NCBI RefSeq assembly: GCF_003347205.1
Contig: NZ_QQBJ01000007.1
Location: 62,001-126,000 of the forward strand
Reading direction: 5' to 3'
DNA from: Mycolicibacterium moriokaense
Lineage (GTDB): Bacteria; Actinomycetota; Actinomycetes; Mycobacteriales; Mycobacteriaceae
DNA length: 64,000 nucleotides
In this document: one piece after another, positions 25,645-34,845 of the stretch
How positions within the stretch are numbered: the stretch's first letter is position 1
How the letters are laid out: each line of letters begins with the position of its first letter
Notes under the pieces: model-generated
What the model was told of the DNA's origin: nothing
Seen by the model: only the letters and a program-made list of their open reading frames with translations
The model's database searches: none
Translations under genes and position numbers: made by a program

Positions 25645-26862
25645 CTAGGACAGCCGCTCGATGATCATCGCCATGCCCTGGCCACCGCCGACGCACATGG
25701 TCTCCAGGCCGAACGTTTTGTCCTGGGTCTGCAGGTTGTTCAGCAGCGTCGCTGTGATGCGCGCGCCCGTCATGCCGAACGGGTGTCCCAAAGCGATAGC
25801 GCCGCCGGAGATGTTCAGCTTGTCGAGGTCCATGCCCAACTCGCGGGCCGAGCCGAGCACCTGCACGGCGAACGCCTCGTTGATCTCGTAGAGGTCCAGG
25901 TCACCGATCGTCATACCGGCATTCGCGAGCGCCTTGCGCGTCGCCTCGATCGGCCCGAGGCCCATGATCTCCGGCGACAGCCCGCTTACGCCCGTCGACA
26001 CGATGCGGGCCAACGGCGTCAGGCCGAGTTCCTTGGCCTTCTCGTCGCTCATCACGATGACCGCCGCCGCACCGTCGTTCAGCGGGCAGGCGTTGCCCGC
26101 GGTGACCGTGCCGTTGGGTCGGAACACCGGCTTGAGCTGGCTGATCTTCTCGTAGGTGGTGCCGGCCCGCGGCCCGTCATCGGTGCTGACCTGCGAACCG
26201 TCCGGCAGCGTCACGGGCGAGATCTCGCGCGCGAAAAAGCCGCTTCTGATGGCCTCCTCGGCGCGGTTCTGGCTGCGCACGCCCCAGTGGTCCTGGTCTT
26301 CGCGGCTGATCCCGGTGTGCAGCGCGACGTTCTCGGCGGTCTGGCCCATCGCGATGTACACGTCCGGCAGCAGCCCGTCCGCGCGCGGGTCGTGCCACTC
26401 CTCCGCGCCCGCCGACGCGGCGACGGTGCGCTCCTCAGCGTCGGAGAACAGCGGGTTGTGGCTGTCCGGCCAGCCGTCGGAGGTGCCCTTCGGGAACCGG
26501 GACACGGTCTCGACGCCCGCGGAGATGAACGCGCTGCCCTCGCCGGCCTTGATCGCGTGGAACGCCATCCGCGTGGTCTGCAGCGACGACGAGCAGTACC
26601 GGTTCACCGTGGTGCCAGGCAGGAAGTCGTATCCGAGTTCGACGGAGACCGCGCGGCCGATGTTGAAGCCGGCCTCGCCGCCGGGCTGCCCGCAGCCCAT
26701 GATCAGGTCGTCGATGTCCTTCGGATCGAGCGAGGGCACCTTGTCCAGCGCGGCGCGCACCATCTGCGCGGCCAGGTCGTCGGGCCTCATGTCGACCAGC
26801 GATCCCTTGCCTGCACGTCCGATCGGCGAGCGAGCGGTGGCGACAATGACGGCTTCACTCAT
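25645..26862 (-). CDS. fadA3: Acetyl-CoA C-acyltransferase (thiolase) FadA3
   Basis: A complete 405-residue degradative-type thiolase: nucleophile C90 in NRYCSSSLQ, H360 in GHPFGMTG, and second catalytic C390 in CVGGGQG. It cleaves 3-oxoacyl-CoA with CoA in beta-oxidation. ATG at 26860-26862 follows an AGGAG site. The gene is at the place of Rv1074c. Its 3' end lies 20 bp from palindrome R2 of element 2. Confidence 0.9.
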   Translation of the reverse strand: MSEAVIVATARSPIGRAGKGSLVDMRPDDLAAQMVRAALDKVPSLDPKDIDDLIMGCGQPGGEAGFNIGRAVSVELGYDFLPGTTVNRYCSSSLQTTRMAFHAIKAGEGSAFISAGVETVSRFPKGTSDGWPDSHNPLFSDAEERTVAASAGAEEWHDPRADGLLPDVYIAMGQTAENVALHTGISREDQDHWGVRSQNRAEEAIRSGFFAREISPVTLPDGSQVSTDDGPRAGTTYEKISQLKPVFRPNGTVTAGNACPLNDGAAAVIVMSDEKAKELGLTPLARIVSTGVSGLSPEIMGLGPIEATRKALANAGMTIGDLDLYEINEAFAVQVLGSARELGMDLDKLNISGGAIALGHPFGMTGARITATLLNNLQTQDKTFGLETMCVGGGQGMAMIIERLS

Positions 26863-26931
26863 GTCAGCTCCTGGAGTAGTGGCTTATTCGGAGAACCTAG
26901 CTGGCGGCCACCACGACGGAGTCAGCGGACC

Positions 26932-26991
26932 CCCTCCCCTACGCGACGATGGGCGCGGGGACCCTCCCCTACGCGACGATGGGCGCGGGGA
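26932..26991. repeat. Exact 30-bp tandem duplication over the 3' end of the SGNH gene
   Basis: A 30-bp unit beginning CCCTCCCCTACGCGACG is present twice, at 26932-26961 and 26962-26991. The inner copy contains the stop codon (26969-26971) and the last 7-8 codons of the minus-strand SGNH hydrolase gene; the outer copy repeats them downstream without being translated. Confidence 0.95.
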
Positions 26992-27925
26992 CCCCAGTCG
27001 ACCGTCTCCACAACCGGCTGACACTGCCGAGCCGCGACAGCAGGGTGTTGGCATCGGGAACCCGGGTCTCCAGCGGCGACTCCGGCTCTGTCGCCGTGGC
27101 GAAGTCGCCCAACGCATTGCACAGCGCGGGCAGCAACTGCTTGGCGGCAAGCGCGTATCCGGCCCCCGAGGGATGGAACATGTCCTCGGAGAAGAACAGC
27201 TCCGGCGCCTGCTTGAAGTCGGGCGACAGCAGGTCGGCCAGCGGCACGGGGACGCCGCCGGAGGTCCGCACCGCCGCGGCCTGCGCGCGGGCCAACCGCA
27301 GCCCGCGGGTGCGCGCGACCGTGCGCAGCGGCTGCGGTATCGCGGTGATGACGCCGAAGTCCGGGCAGGTGCCGACCACGACGACGGCGCCGCTGGCCCG
27401 CAGCCGCCGCACCGCCGCGCCGAGCCGTCTGGCCGACGGGCCGATGCCGTGCAGCCTGGTGATGTCGTTGGCGCCGATCATGATCACGGCCGCATCCGGC
27501 GGCGGACCCGCCACGAACATGGCGTCGATCTGGCCCGACAGGCCCTTCGACGTGGCGCCGACGATGGCCTTCGTGCTCAGCCGGATCCGCTTCCCGGAGG
27601 CCTCGGCCAGGTTTCGGGCGATGATGACGCCGGGCACCTCGTCGGCGCTGCGGGCGCCGTAGCCGGTGGCCGTCGAGTCGCCGAACACCATCAGGTGCAG
27701 GTCGAAGGACACTCCGCGGTGCCAGCGCTCGACCGGTTGCGCGCCGGGCGGGTAGACGCCGTCGGCGCGAGGTGGAATGTCCCATGACTTCGGAATGACG
27801 CGTCGGGCCGCCTCGGCCTGCCCGCTCAGGAAGGTGCGGGCCCCGACATAGGCGGAGCCCGTCGATGCGAGCGTGGCCGCTGCCGCGAGGGCGACGGTCG
27901 ACCGGCGCGATGCACGAATCCTCAC
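26969..27925 (-). CDS. SGNH/GDSL esterase (Rv1075c-like)
   Basis: A 318-residue protein from GTG 27925, with an N-terminal hydrophobic segment (residues 10-32) that serves as signal or anchor. SGNH blocks: block I LMVFGDSTATGYG (nucleophile Ser), block III IMIGANDITR, and block V DMFHPSGAG with the catalytic Asp-x-x-His. The M. tuberculosis homologue Rv1075c is an esterase. Divergent from lipU, giving two lipid-ester hydrolases around one promoter region. Confidence 0.85.
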   Translation of the reverse strand: MRIRASRRSTVALAAAATLASTGSAYVGARTFLSGQAEAARRVIPKSWDIPPRADGVYPPGAQPVERWHRGVSFDLHLMVFGDSTATGYGARSADEVPGVIIARNLAEASGKRIRLSTKAIVGATSKGLSGQIDAMFVAGPPPDAAVIMIGANDITRLHGIGPSARRLGAAVRRLRASGAVVVVGTCPDFGVITAIPQPLRTVARTRGLRLARAQAAAVRTSGGVPVPLADLLSPDFKQAPELFFSEDMFHPSGAGYALAAKQLLPALCNALGDFATATEPESPLETRVPDANTLLSRLGSVSRLWRRSTGVPAPIVA

Positions 27926-28028
27926 GTGATCAGTTTATTGGCGAAATTTCTGGTTATCCGCGTGGCGAGTCCCGACAAGCGGTCACGGTGCGGTATCAAG
28001 TCCGGTATCGAATCAGTTTCGTTGATTG

Positions 28029-28058
28029 TTGAACTGGTTATCGATGTCAAGCTAAGTT
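28029..28058 (+). promoter_or_regulatory. Possible SigA-type promoter of lipU
   Basis: TTGAAC at 28029-28034 and TAAGTT at 28053-28058 (mycobacterial TANNNT type), 18 bp apart, in an AT-richer stretch 62 bp before the lipU start. Prediction by eye only. Confidence 0.35.
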
Positions 28059-28119
28059 GTCGGGGTTGGCCGAGCAAAGCGCCACCCAGAGCACTACAGC
28101 GTCGTAGGAAGTGGTGGCG

Positions 28120-29181
28120 ATGACGGCACCAAGTAAGGTTCCGAGCACGCCTCGGGCTGCTATCAGTGCAGCTAGAGGGCTTAAACCCCGCAAGTTTCCG
28201 GTCAGCGACGGGGCGCCGGTCGAGATCGTCGAGGACGGGCCGAGCCTGCCGGGCCGACTGCTCGCACTGGCCGCAATGTTGACCGTCAAGCCAACTCTGG
28301 CAATCGGCAGCTACGCCCCCCGCCTGCCCTGGCCGTTCGGCCTGGTCGACGTGGCGTGTCGCGTCTTGAAGCCCGCCCCGGGGACCGTCCGGGCAACCAT
28401 CTCCCTGCCCAACTGCAATGCCCAGCTGGTACGCGCTGCGGGCGTGCTGCCCGCCGACGGTAACCGGCGCGTCGTTCTCTACATGCACGGCGGGGCCTTC
28501 CTGACGTGCGGCGTGAACAGCCACGGCCGGCTTGTCGAGACGTTGTCCAAGTTCGCCGACAGCCCGGTGCTGGTCGTCAACTACCGGATGATCCCGAAGC
28601 ACTCCGTCGGCCAGGCGCTCGACGACTGCTACGACGCCTACAAATGGCTGCGGCTGAGGGGATACGACCCCGAGCAGATCGTGCTGGCCGGCGACTCGGC
28701 CGGCGGCTACCTGTCGCTCGCCCTGGCCGAGCGGCTGCAGCACGAGGGGCTGGCCAGCGAATCACCCGCGGCCATCGTCACCCTGTCGCCGCTGTTCGAG
28801 ATCGACAACGAGTCGCGCGCCAACCACCCGAACATCCGGTCGGACGCCATGTTCCCGCCGAAGGCGTTTCACGCGCTGGTGGAGCTGGTCGAGGCCGCCG
28901 CGGCACGCAATGCCACCGACGGCAAGCCGGAAGAGGTGTTCGAGCCGCTCGACCACATCGAGCCGGGCCTCCCGCGCACCCTGATTCACGTCTCCGGATC
29001 CGAGGTCCTGCTCAACGACGCCCGCAAGGCTGCCCACATGCTGGCGGCGGCAGGCGTGCCGGTCGAGGTGCGGGTCTGGCCGGGGCAGGCGCACGTTTTC
29101 CAGATCGCCGCACCCGTGGTCAAGGAAGGCACCCGCTCGCTTCGCCAGGTCGGCGACTACATTCGCGAGGCCACCTGGTAA
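28120..29181 (+). CDS. lipU: Hormone-sensitive-lipase-type esterase LipU
   Basis: ATG 28120 with TAGGAA about 9 bases upstream is preferred to the GTG at 28111. The 353-residue alpha/beta-hydrolase belongs to the hormone-sensitive lipase family: oxyanion motif YMHGGAF, nucleophile GDSAGG, and late residues that fit the catalytic Asp (VSGSEVLLNDA) and His (GQAHVFQ). It hydrolyses medium-chain esters or lipids. It is followed 29 bp later by cbs, as in Rv1076-Rv1077. Confidence 0.88.
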   Translation: MTAPSKVPSTPRAAISAARGLKPRKFPVSDGAPVEIVEDGPSLPGRLLALAAMLTVKPTLAIGSYAPRLPWPFGLVDVACRVLKPAPGTVRATISLPNCNAQLVRAAGVLPADGNRRVVLYMHGGAFLTCGVNSHGRLVETLSKFADSPVLVVNYRMIPKHSVGQALDDCYDAYKWLRLRGYDPEQIVLAGDSAGGYLSLALAERLQHEGLASESPAAIVTLSPLFEIDNESRANHPNIRSDAMFPPKAFHALVELVEAAAARNATDGKPEEVFEPLDHIEPGLPRTLIHVSGSEVLLNDARKAAHMLAAAGVPVEVRVWPGQAHVFQIAAPVVKEGTRSLRQVGDYIREATW

Positions 29182-29210
29182 GCGTTGCCGCGGCCTGAGA
29201 CCATGGACGT

Positions 29211-30605
29211 ATGCGGATCGCCGGACACGTCAGTGAGCTCATCGGCAATACCCCTCTGGTTCAGCTGAACTCGGTTGTCCCCGAGGGCTCGGGCAGAGTC
29301 GTCGCCAAGATCGAGTACCTCAACCCCGGCGGCAGCTCCAAGGACCGCATCGCGGTGAAGATGATCGACGCGGCCGAGGCCAGCGGCGAGTTGAAGCCCG
29401 GCGGCACCATCGTCGAGCCCACGTCCGGCAACACCGGCGTCGGCCTGGCGCTGGTGGCCCAGCAACGCGGCTACAAATGCGTCTTCGTGTGCCCGGACAA
29501 GGTCAGCGAGGACAAGCGAAATGTGTTGCGCGCCTACGGAGCCGACGTCGTGGTGTGCCCGACGGCGGTCCCGCCCGACCATCCCGACAGCTACTACAGC
29601 GTGTCCAACCGACTCGTCGGGGAGATCGACGGCGCCTGGAAGCCGGACCAGTACTCCAATCCGATGGGACCGGCCAGCCACTACGAGACCACGGGGCCGG
29701 AGATCTGGAACGACACCGACGGCACGGTGACGCACTTCGTCGCCGGCGTCGGCACCGGCGGCACCATCACCGGAGCGGGCAGGTATCTGAAAGAGGTGTC
29801 CGACGGCCGGGTGCGCGTCATCGGGGCCGACCCGGAGGGCTCGGTGTACTCGGGCGGCACCGGCAGGCCCTACCTCGTCGAAGGCGTCGGCGAGGACTTC
29901 TGGCCCGCGGCCTACGACCCGAGCGTGCCCGACGAGATCATCGCCGTCTCCGACGCCGACTCGTTCGACATGACGCGCAGGCTGGCCCGCGAAGAGGGAC
30001 TGCTGGTCGGCGGATCCTGCGGCATGGCCGTGGTCGCCGCGCTGAACGCCGCCGAACGGGCGGGCCCGGATTCGCTTGTCGTCGTGCTGCTTCCCGACGG
30101 CGGACGCGGTTACATGTCAAAGGTTTTCAACGACGCGTGGATGTCGTCGTACGGCTTCCTGCGCAGCAGGCTCGACGGCTCGCTGGAGCAGGCCACCGTC
30201 GGCGACGTACTGCGCGGCAAGTCCGGAGCGCTGCCCGACCTGGTGCACACCCACCCGTCGGAGACGGTGCGCGACGCAATCGGCATCCTGCGTGAGTACG
30301 GGGTGTCGCAGATGCCGGTGGTCGGGGCCGAACCGCCGGTGATGGCCGGCGAGGTGGCCGGAAGCGTGTCGGAACGAGAACTGTTGTCCGCGGTGTTCGA
30401 GGGCAGGGCGAAACTCGCCGACGCGGTGTCTCAGCACATGTTGCCGCCGCTGCCGTTGATCGGCGCGGGCGAATTGGTCAGCCACGCCGCGAAATCGTTG
30501 CGCGACTGTGATGCCGTCATGGTCGTCGAGGAGGGCAAGCCAGTCGGAGTGCTGACCCGCCATGACCTCCTGGGATTCCTCTCCGACGGCAGCACCCGGC
30601 GCTAG
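29211..30605 (+). CDS. cbs: Cystathionine beta-synthase
   Basis: A 464-residue enzyme. The N-terminal ~320 residues are a fold-type II PLP domain with the Schiff-base lysine K44 (GGSSKDRIAVK), the substrate loop PTSGNTGVGLA and the phosphate-binding GTGGTITG. Two CBS modules follow (about 330-395 and 400-464). It condenses serine with homocysteine to cystathionine, the first step of reverse transsulfuration. No haem-binding N-terminal extension is present, as expected for bacteria. metB, two genes on, acts on the same intermediate. Confidence 0.92.
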   Translation: MRIAGHVSELIGNTPLVQLNSVVPEGSGRVVAKIEYLNPGGSSKDRIAVKMIDAAEASGELKPGGTIVEPTSGNTGVGLALVAQQRGYKCVFVCPDKVSEDKRNVLRAYGADVVVCPTAVPPDHPDSYYSVSNRLVGEIDGAWKPDQYSNPMGPASHYETTGPEIWNDTDGTVTHFVAGVGTGGTITGAGRYLKEVSDGRVRVIGADPEGSVYSGGTGRPYLVEGVGEDFWPAAYDPSVPDEIIAVSDADSFDMTRRLAREEGLLVGGSCGMAVVAALNAAERAGPDSLVVVLLPDGGRGYMSKVFNDAWMSSYGFLRSRLDGSLEQATVGDVLRGKSGALPDLVHTHPSETVRDAIGILREYGVSQMPVVGAEPPVMAGEVAGSVSERELLSAVFEGRAKLADAVSQHMLPPLPLIGAGELVSHAAKSLRDCDAVMVVEEGKPVGVLTRHDLLGFLSDGSTRR

Positions 30606-30740
30606 CGGGTCGAACGGCCGCATTCCAGACCGGACGTCGCCGGACGCCGGTGCTCAACCTTGCCAAAGGCGCTGCTGAGGGCTAATTCTCAGGTACATTA
30701 GGCACCGCTTCATCCCAGCTAATGGATCTGGAAGGCGCCC

Positions 30741-31373
30741 ATGACCGATCAACCGCCACCGCCGCCTGGTAATTACCCGCCGCCGCCGCCACCGCCCGGT
30801 GGGTATCCGCCACCGCCGCAGGGTGGCGGCTTCCCGCCACCGCAGGCCGGCGGCTTCCCGCCGCAGGCAGGACCGGGTGGGGTGTTGCCGAAAGAGGCGT
30901 ATACGCCGTGGAGTACGCGCGTGTTGGCTTACATCATCGACTACATTCCGGTCCTCATCATCGAGGGCATCGGCTGGTTGTTGCTGATCGGCACCCGCGA
31001 AACCGCCTGCATCACCGACACATCGGAGTACGACCTCGGTGAGTTCTGCGCGACCGGCGCCTCCACCGTCGGCCAGTTGTCCATCGCACTGGCCGGTGTG
31101 ATCGCTCTCGCCTATGTGATCTGGAACTTGGGCTATCGCCAGGGCACAACGGGCTCTAGCATCGGCAAGGGCATCATGAAGTTCAAGATTGTCAGCGAAA
31201 AGACCGGTCAACCAATTGGTTTCGGCATGTCAGTAGTTCGCGAGCTCATCTACCTGGTGTTCGCCGGCCTCTGCGGAATCATCTGGCTCATCGCCGTTCT
31301 GTTCCCGCTGTGGGACATCAAGCGGCAGACGCTCGTTGACAAAATCATCTCCACGATCGCCGTTCCCATCTGA
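30741..31373 (+). CDS. pra: Proline-rich antigen homologue, RDD-family membrane protein
   Basis: A 210-residue protein. The first ~50 residues are PPPPGGYPP-type proline/glycine repeats; residues 55-205 form an RDD domain with three to four spans, including PWSTRVLAYIIDYIPVLIIEGIGWLLL and the conserved GYRQGTTGSSIGKGIMKFKIV. It corresponds to the mycobacterial 36-kDa-type antigen Pra (Rv1078). Function unknown. The next gene, 14 bp on, repeats the proline-rich design with a different membrane domain. Confidence 0.85.
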   Translation: MTDQPPPPPGNYPPPPPPPGGYPPPPQGGGFPPPQAGGFPPQAGPGGVLPKEAYTPWSTRVLAYIIDYIPVLIIEGIGWLLLIGTRETACITDTSEYDLGEFCATGASTVGQLSIALAGVIALAYVIWNLGYRQGTTGSSIGKGIMKFKIVSEKTGQPIGFGMSVVRELIYLVFAGLCGIIWLIAVLFPLWDIKRQTLVDKIISTIAVPI

Positions 31374-31387
31374 CTCCGGAAGGTCCG

Positions 31388-32389
31388 ATGACTAATCCAC
31401 CACCTCCCCCTCCTCCCGGCGGCGGCTACCCTCCGCAAGGACCGCAGGGTGGCTATCCGCCTCCTCCGCCTCCCGGTGGTTACCCGCCACCCGGCCAGCA
31501 GGGCGGATACCCGCCGCCGCCCCCGCCACCCGGACAACACGGTGGCTATCCACCGCCGCCCCCGCCGGGCGGTTACCCGCCGCCACCCCAGCAGGGCGGT
31601 TATCCGCCACCGCCGCAGAGTGCGCCGGGTTACCCGCCGGCGGGTTATCCGCCCCCGGGGCCGCCGGGTTACGGTGGCGCACAAGGGTTCAACGTCGGCG
31701 AGGCGTTCTCGTGGGCGTGGAACAAGTTCAGCAAGAACGCCGTCCCGCTGATCGTCGCGACGCTCGTCTACGGCCTGATCATCATCGTCCTGCAGGTGAT
31801 CATCAATCTTCTGCAGGCGGCGGTGAGCCCCGGTGTCAGCGACTACACCTCATCCGGAAGCGGCTTCTCGTACTCGTGGAGCACGACATCCATGGGCATC
31901 GGTGGCATCCTCATCTCGATCGTCGGGTGGTTCGTGTCGCTGATCGTCGGCGCGGCGATCCAGTCCGGCTACATCAGCGGGGTGCTCGACATCGCCAACG
32001 GGCAGCAGGTCTCGGTGGGGTCGTTCTTCCGGCCCCGCAGCATCGGCCAGGTCATCGTCGCCGGTTTGATCGTCGGCGTCATCACCACGATCGGCCTGTT
32101 CCTGTGCGTCATCCCGGGTCTGCTGGCCAGCATCATGTTGGTCTTCACTGTCGTTGCCCTGCTTGATCGCAACCTGTCGGCGGTCGATGCCGTGAAGACG
32201 AGCTTCGATGTGGCCAAAGCCAACTTCGGCAACGCGTTCCTGACGTGGCTGGTGGGGCTGGTGATCGTATTCGTCGGCGCACTGCTCTGCGGCGTCGGCC
32301 TGTTGGTCGCCGTTCCGGTCGCGGCGTTGTTCCTGGTCTGTGCGTGGCGGCAGATCAGCGGCGGCCAGGTGGCACCGCAGACGCAGTAG
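31388..32389 (+). CDS. Proline/glycine-rich N-terminus fused to a multi-span membrane domain
   Basis: A 333-residue protein. Residues 3-97 are repeats of the type PPPGGYPP/QQGGYPPPP. The remainder has about six hydrophobic spans (starting WNKFSKNAVPLIVATLVYGLI), with the features GYISGVLDIANGQQVSVGSFF and FDVAKANFGNAFLTWLVG seen in glycerophosphoryl-diester-phosphodiesterase-type membrane domains and related DUF975-like proteins. I do not recognise a named gene. It overlaps functionally with pra through the shared tail and probably the same transcript (14-bp gap). Confidence 0.75.
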   Translation: MTNPPPPPPPGGGYPPQGPQGGYPPPPPPGGYPPPGQQGGYPPPPPPPGQHGGYPPPPPPGGYPPPPQQGGYPPPPQSAPGYPPAGYPPPGPPGYGGAQGFNVGEAFSWAWNKFSKNAVPLIVATLVYGLIIIVLQVIINLLQAAVSPGVSDYTSSGSGFSYSWSTTSMGIGGILISIVGWFVSLIVGAAIQSGYISGVLDIANGQQVSVGSFFRPRSIGQVIVAGLIVGVITTIGLFLCVIPGLLASIMLVFTVVALLDRNLSAVDAVKTSFDVAKANFGNAFLTWLVGLVIVFVGALLCGVGLLVAVPVAALFLVCAWRQISGGQVAPQTQ

Positions 32390-32395
32390 TCCGGT

Positions 32396-33568
32396 TCATC
32401 GGAAGGCGCTGACGCCCGTCAGCGCCTCTCCGATGACCAACTGGTGCACCTCGGAGGTGCCTTCGTAGGTCAGCACCGATTCGAGATTGTTGGCGTGCCG
32501 GATAACCGGGTACTCCAGCGTGATTCCGTTGGCGCCCAGCAGGGTTCGGCACTGACGCGCGATCTTGATCGCCTCGCGGCAGTTGTTGAGCTTGCCGAAG
32601 CTGACCTGCTCGGGTCGGATGCGACCGTCGTCCTTGAGCCTGCCGAGGTGCAGCGCCAGCAGTTGCGCCTTGCCCAACTCGACAGCCATGTCGGCGATCT
32701 TGGCCTGCGTCAGTTGGTATCCCGCGAGCGGCTTGTCGAACACCTCGCGGGTGCCGACGTAGTCCAGCGTCGTCTCCAGGCAGTCCCGTGCGGCGCCGAC
32801 GCTGCCGAACACGATGCCGAACCGGGCCTCCGACAGACACGCCAGCGGGCCCGACAGGCCCCGCGCCTGCGGCAGCTGTGCCTCGGCGGGCAGCCGGACG
32901 TCGTCGAGGTGCAGCTCTGAGGTCACCGACGCCCGGAGCGACATCTTGCGTCTCATGTCGGTGGCGCCGAATCCCTTGGTGCCCGCAGGCACCAGGAAGC
33001 CGAGCACGCCCTCCTCGGCCCGCGCCCACACCACTGCGACATCGGCGACCGACCCGTTGGTGATCCACATCTTCGAACCGTTGAGAACCCAGTCCGAGCC
33101 GTCGCGGCGCGCCGTGGTGCGCATGCCGCCGGGGTTGGAGCCGAAGTCGGGCTCGGTCAGCCCGAAGCAGCCGATCAGATCACCGGTGGCCATCCCGGGC
33201 AGCCATTGCTGCCGCTGCTCCTCGCTGCCGTGCCGGTGGATGGCGAACATCGCCAGCGAGCCCTGCACCGACACCAGGCTGCGCAGGCCGCTGTCGACCG
33301 CCTCGAGCTCTAGGCAGACCAGCCCATAGGAGGTGGCGCTCGAGCCGCCGCAGCCGTAGCCCTGCAGGTGCATGCCCAACACGCCCAGCTTGCCCAGATC
33401 GGCTGCCAGTTCACGGACGGGCACCTCGCCGGCTTCGAACCATTCGGCGATGTGCGGCCGCAGCCGCTGTTCGCCGAATCGGCGCACGGTTTCGCGCAGC
33501 TCTTTGTCCTCGGGAGTCAGCAGTGCGTCGAGGTCGAGCAGGTCATCGATCCTGGCGGTAGCACTCAT
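32396..33568 (-). CDS. Acyl-CoA dehydrogenase, glutaryl-CoA dehydrogenase-like
   Basis: A 390-residue flavoenzyme. Signatures: CFGLTEPDFGSNPGGM (FAD/substrate loop), WVLNGSKMWITNGSVADV, and near the end LTYEGTSEVHQLVIGEALTG, where the glutamate of YEGT is the catalytic base. The end and overall pattern are close to glutaryl-CoA dehydrogenases, though decarboxylating activity cannot be judged. It converges on the preceding gene with 6 bp between stops; metB runs divergently 104 bp away. Confidence 0.85.
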   Translation of the reverse strand: MSATARIDDLLDLDALLTPEDKELRETVRRFGEQRLRPHIAEWFEAGEVPVRELAADLGKLGVLGMHLQGYGCGGSSATSYGLVCLELEAVDSGLRSLVSVQGSLAMFAIHRHGSEEQRQQWLPGMATGDLIGCFGLTEPDFGSNPGGMRTTARRDGSDWVLNGSKMWITNGSVADVAVVWARAEEGVLGFLVPAGTKGFGATDMRRKMSLRASVTSELHLDDVRLPAEAQLPQARGLSGPLACLSEARFGIVFGSVGAARDCLETTLDYVGTREVFDKPLAGYQLTQAKIADMAVELGKAQLLALHLGRLKDDGRIRPEQVSFGKLNNCREAIKIARQCRTLLGANGITLEYPVIRHANNLESVLTYEGTSEVHQLVIGEALTGVSAFR

Positions 33569-33672
33569 GGTCCATGTCTACACCCAGGTCGCGGGGCATC
33601 ACCGCCGAGTCGCGGAGTCAGTAGTGCGCATGGGCCAGATCGCGATGGCCGCCCTCGTTACGCTGAGCGGTG

Positions 33673-34845
33673 ATGAGCGAGAAAAGCAACTACCAGGGAT
33701 TGGCCACCAAAGCCATTCACGCGGGATTTCGGCCCGACCCGCAGACGGGTGCCGTCAACGCCCCGATCTACGCCAGCTCGACGTTCGCCCAGGACGGCGT
33801 CGGCGGTCTGCGCGGCGGCTTCGAGTACGCGCGCACCGGCAATCCGACCCGCCAGGCGCTGGAGGCGTCGTTGGCCGCGGTGGAGGAGGCGGCCTACGGC
33901 CGCGCGTTCAGTTCCGGGATGGCCGCCACCGACTGCGCGCTGCGCGCGGTGCTGCGGCCCGGCGATCACCTGGTGATGCCCGACGACGCGTACGGCGGCA
34001 CGTTCCGGATCATCGACAAGGTCTTCACCCAGTGGGGCATCGACTACACGGCGGTGGCGCTGTCCGACCTCGACGCCGTGCGGGCCGCCATCACCCCGCG
34101 GACCAAGCTCGTCATGGTGGAGACGCCGACGAACCCGCTGCTGTCGATCGCCGACATCGCCGCCATCGCCGAGATCGCACACGCGTCGGGCGCGAAGGTG
34201 TTGGTGGACAACACCTTCGCCTCACCCGCCCTGCAGCAGCCGCTGCTGCTGGGCGCCGATATCGTGCTGCACTCGACGACGAAGTACATCGGCGGCCATT
34301 CCGACGTGGTCGGCGGCGCGCTGCTGACCAACGACGAGCAACTCGACGAGGCGTTCGCGTTCCTGCAGAACGGCGCGGGCGCGGTGCCCGGGCCGTTCGA
34401 CGCGTATCTGACGATGCGGGGACTGAAGACGCTGGTGCTGCGCATGCAGCGGCACAGTGAGAACGCCGCGCTGGTCGCCGAGTTCCTCGAGGGCCACCCC
34501 GCGATCGAAACGGTGCTCTACCCCGGGCTGCCCGGTCATCCCGGCCACGACGTCGCCGCCAAGCAGATGAGTGCGTTCGGCGGAATGGTCTCGGCCCGGC
34601 TCCGGGGAGGGATCGACGCGGCCCGCGACTTCTGCTCGCGGACAGAGGTTTTCATACTCGCAGAGTCCCTCGGCGGCGTCGAGTCGCTGATCGAGCACCC
34701 CGGCGCGATGACCCATGCGTCGACGGCGGGGTCGCAACTCGAGGTGCCCGCGGACCTGGTCCGGCTTTCGGTGGGTATCGAAGACGCCGCGGATCTGCTC
34801 GCCGATCTGGAGCAGGCGTTAGGCCAACGCGGTTCGCATCGCTGA
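33673..34845 (+). CDS. metB: Cystathionine gamma-synthase
   Basis: ATG 33673 (GTG at 33670 also possible) gives 390 residues of a Cys/Met-metabolism PLP enzyme: PLP phosphate loop FSSGMAATDCAL, Schiff-base lysine K204 in HSTTKYIGGHSDVVGGAL, and C-terminal LAESLGGVESLIEHPGAMTHAS. The family makes cystathionine from an activated homoserine ester and cysteine, or splits cystathionine. Matches Rv1079. Its last 27 bp overlap the convergent GPP34-family gene. Confidence 0.9.
   Translation: MSEKSNYQGLATKAIHAGFRPDPQTGAVNAPIYASSTFAQDGVGGLRGGFEYARTGNPTRQALEASLAAVEEAAYGRAFSSGMAATDCALRAVLRPGDHLVMPDDAYGGTFRIIDKVFTQWGIDYTAVALSDLDAVRAAITPRTKLVMVETPTNPLLSIADIAAIAEIAHASGAKVLVDNTFASPALQQPLLLGADIVLHSTTKYIGGHSDVVGGALLTNDEQLDEAFAFLQNGAGAVPGPFDAYLTMRGLKTLVLRMQRHSENAALVAEFLEGHPAIETVLYPGLPGHPGHDVAAKQMSAFGGMVSARLRGGIDAARDFCSRTEVFILAESLGGVESLIEHPGAMTHASTAGSQLEVPADLVRLSVGIEDAADLLADLEQALGQRGSHR

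Noticed and set aside
31400-31680. Repetitive stretch that looks like a tandem repeat array
   Set aside because: It is coding sequence for PPPGGYPP-type repeats, in frame with the membrane protein, and not a CRISPR or VNTR with uniform units.
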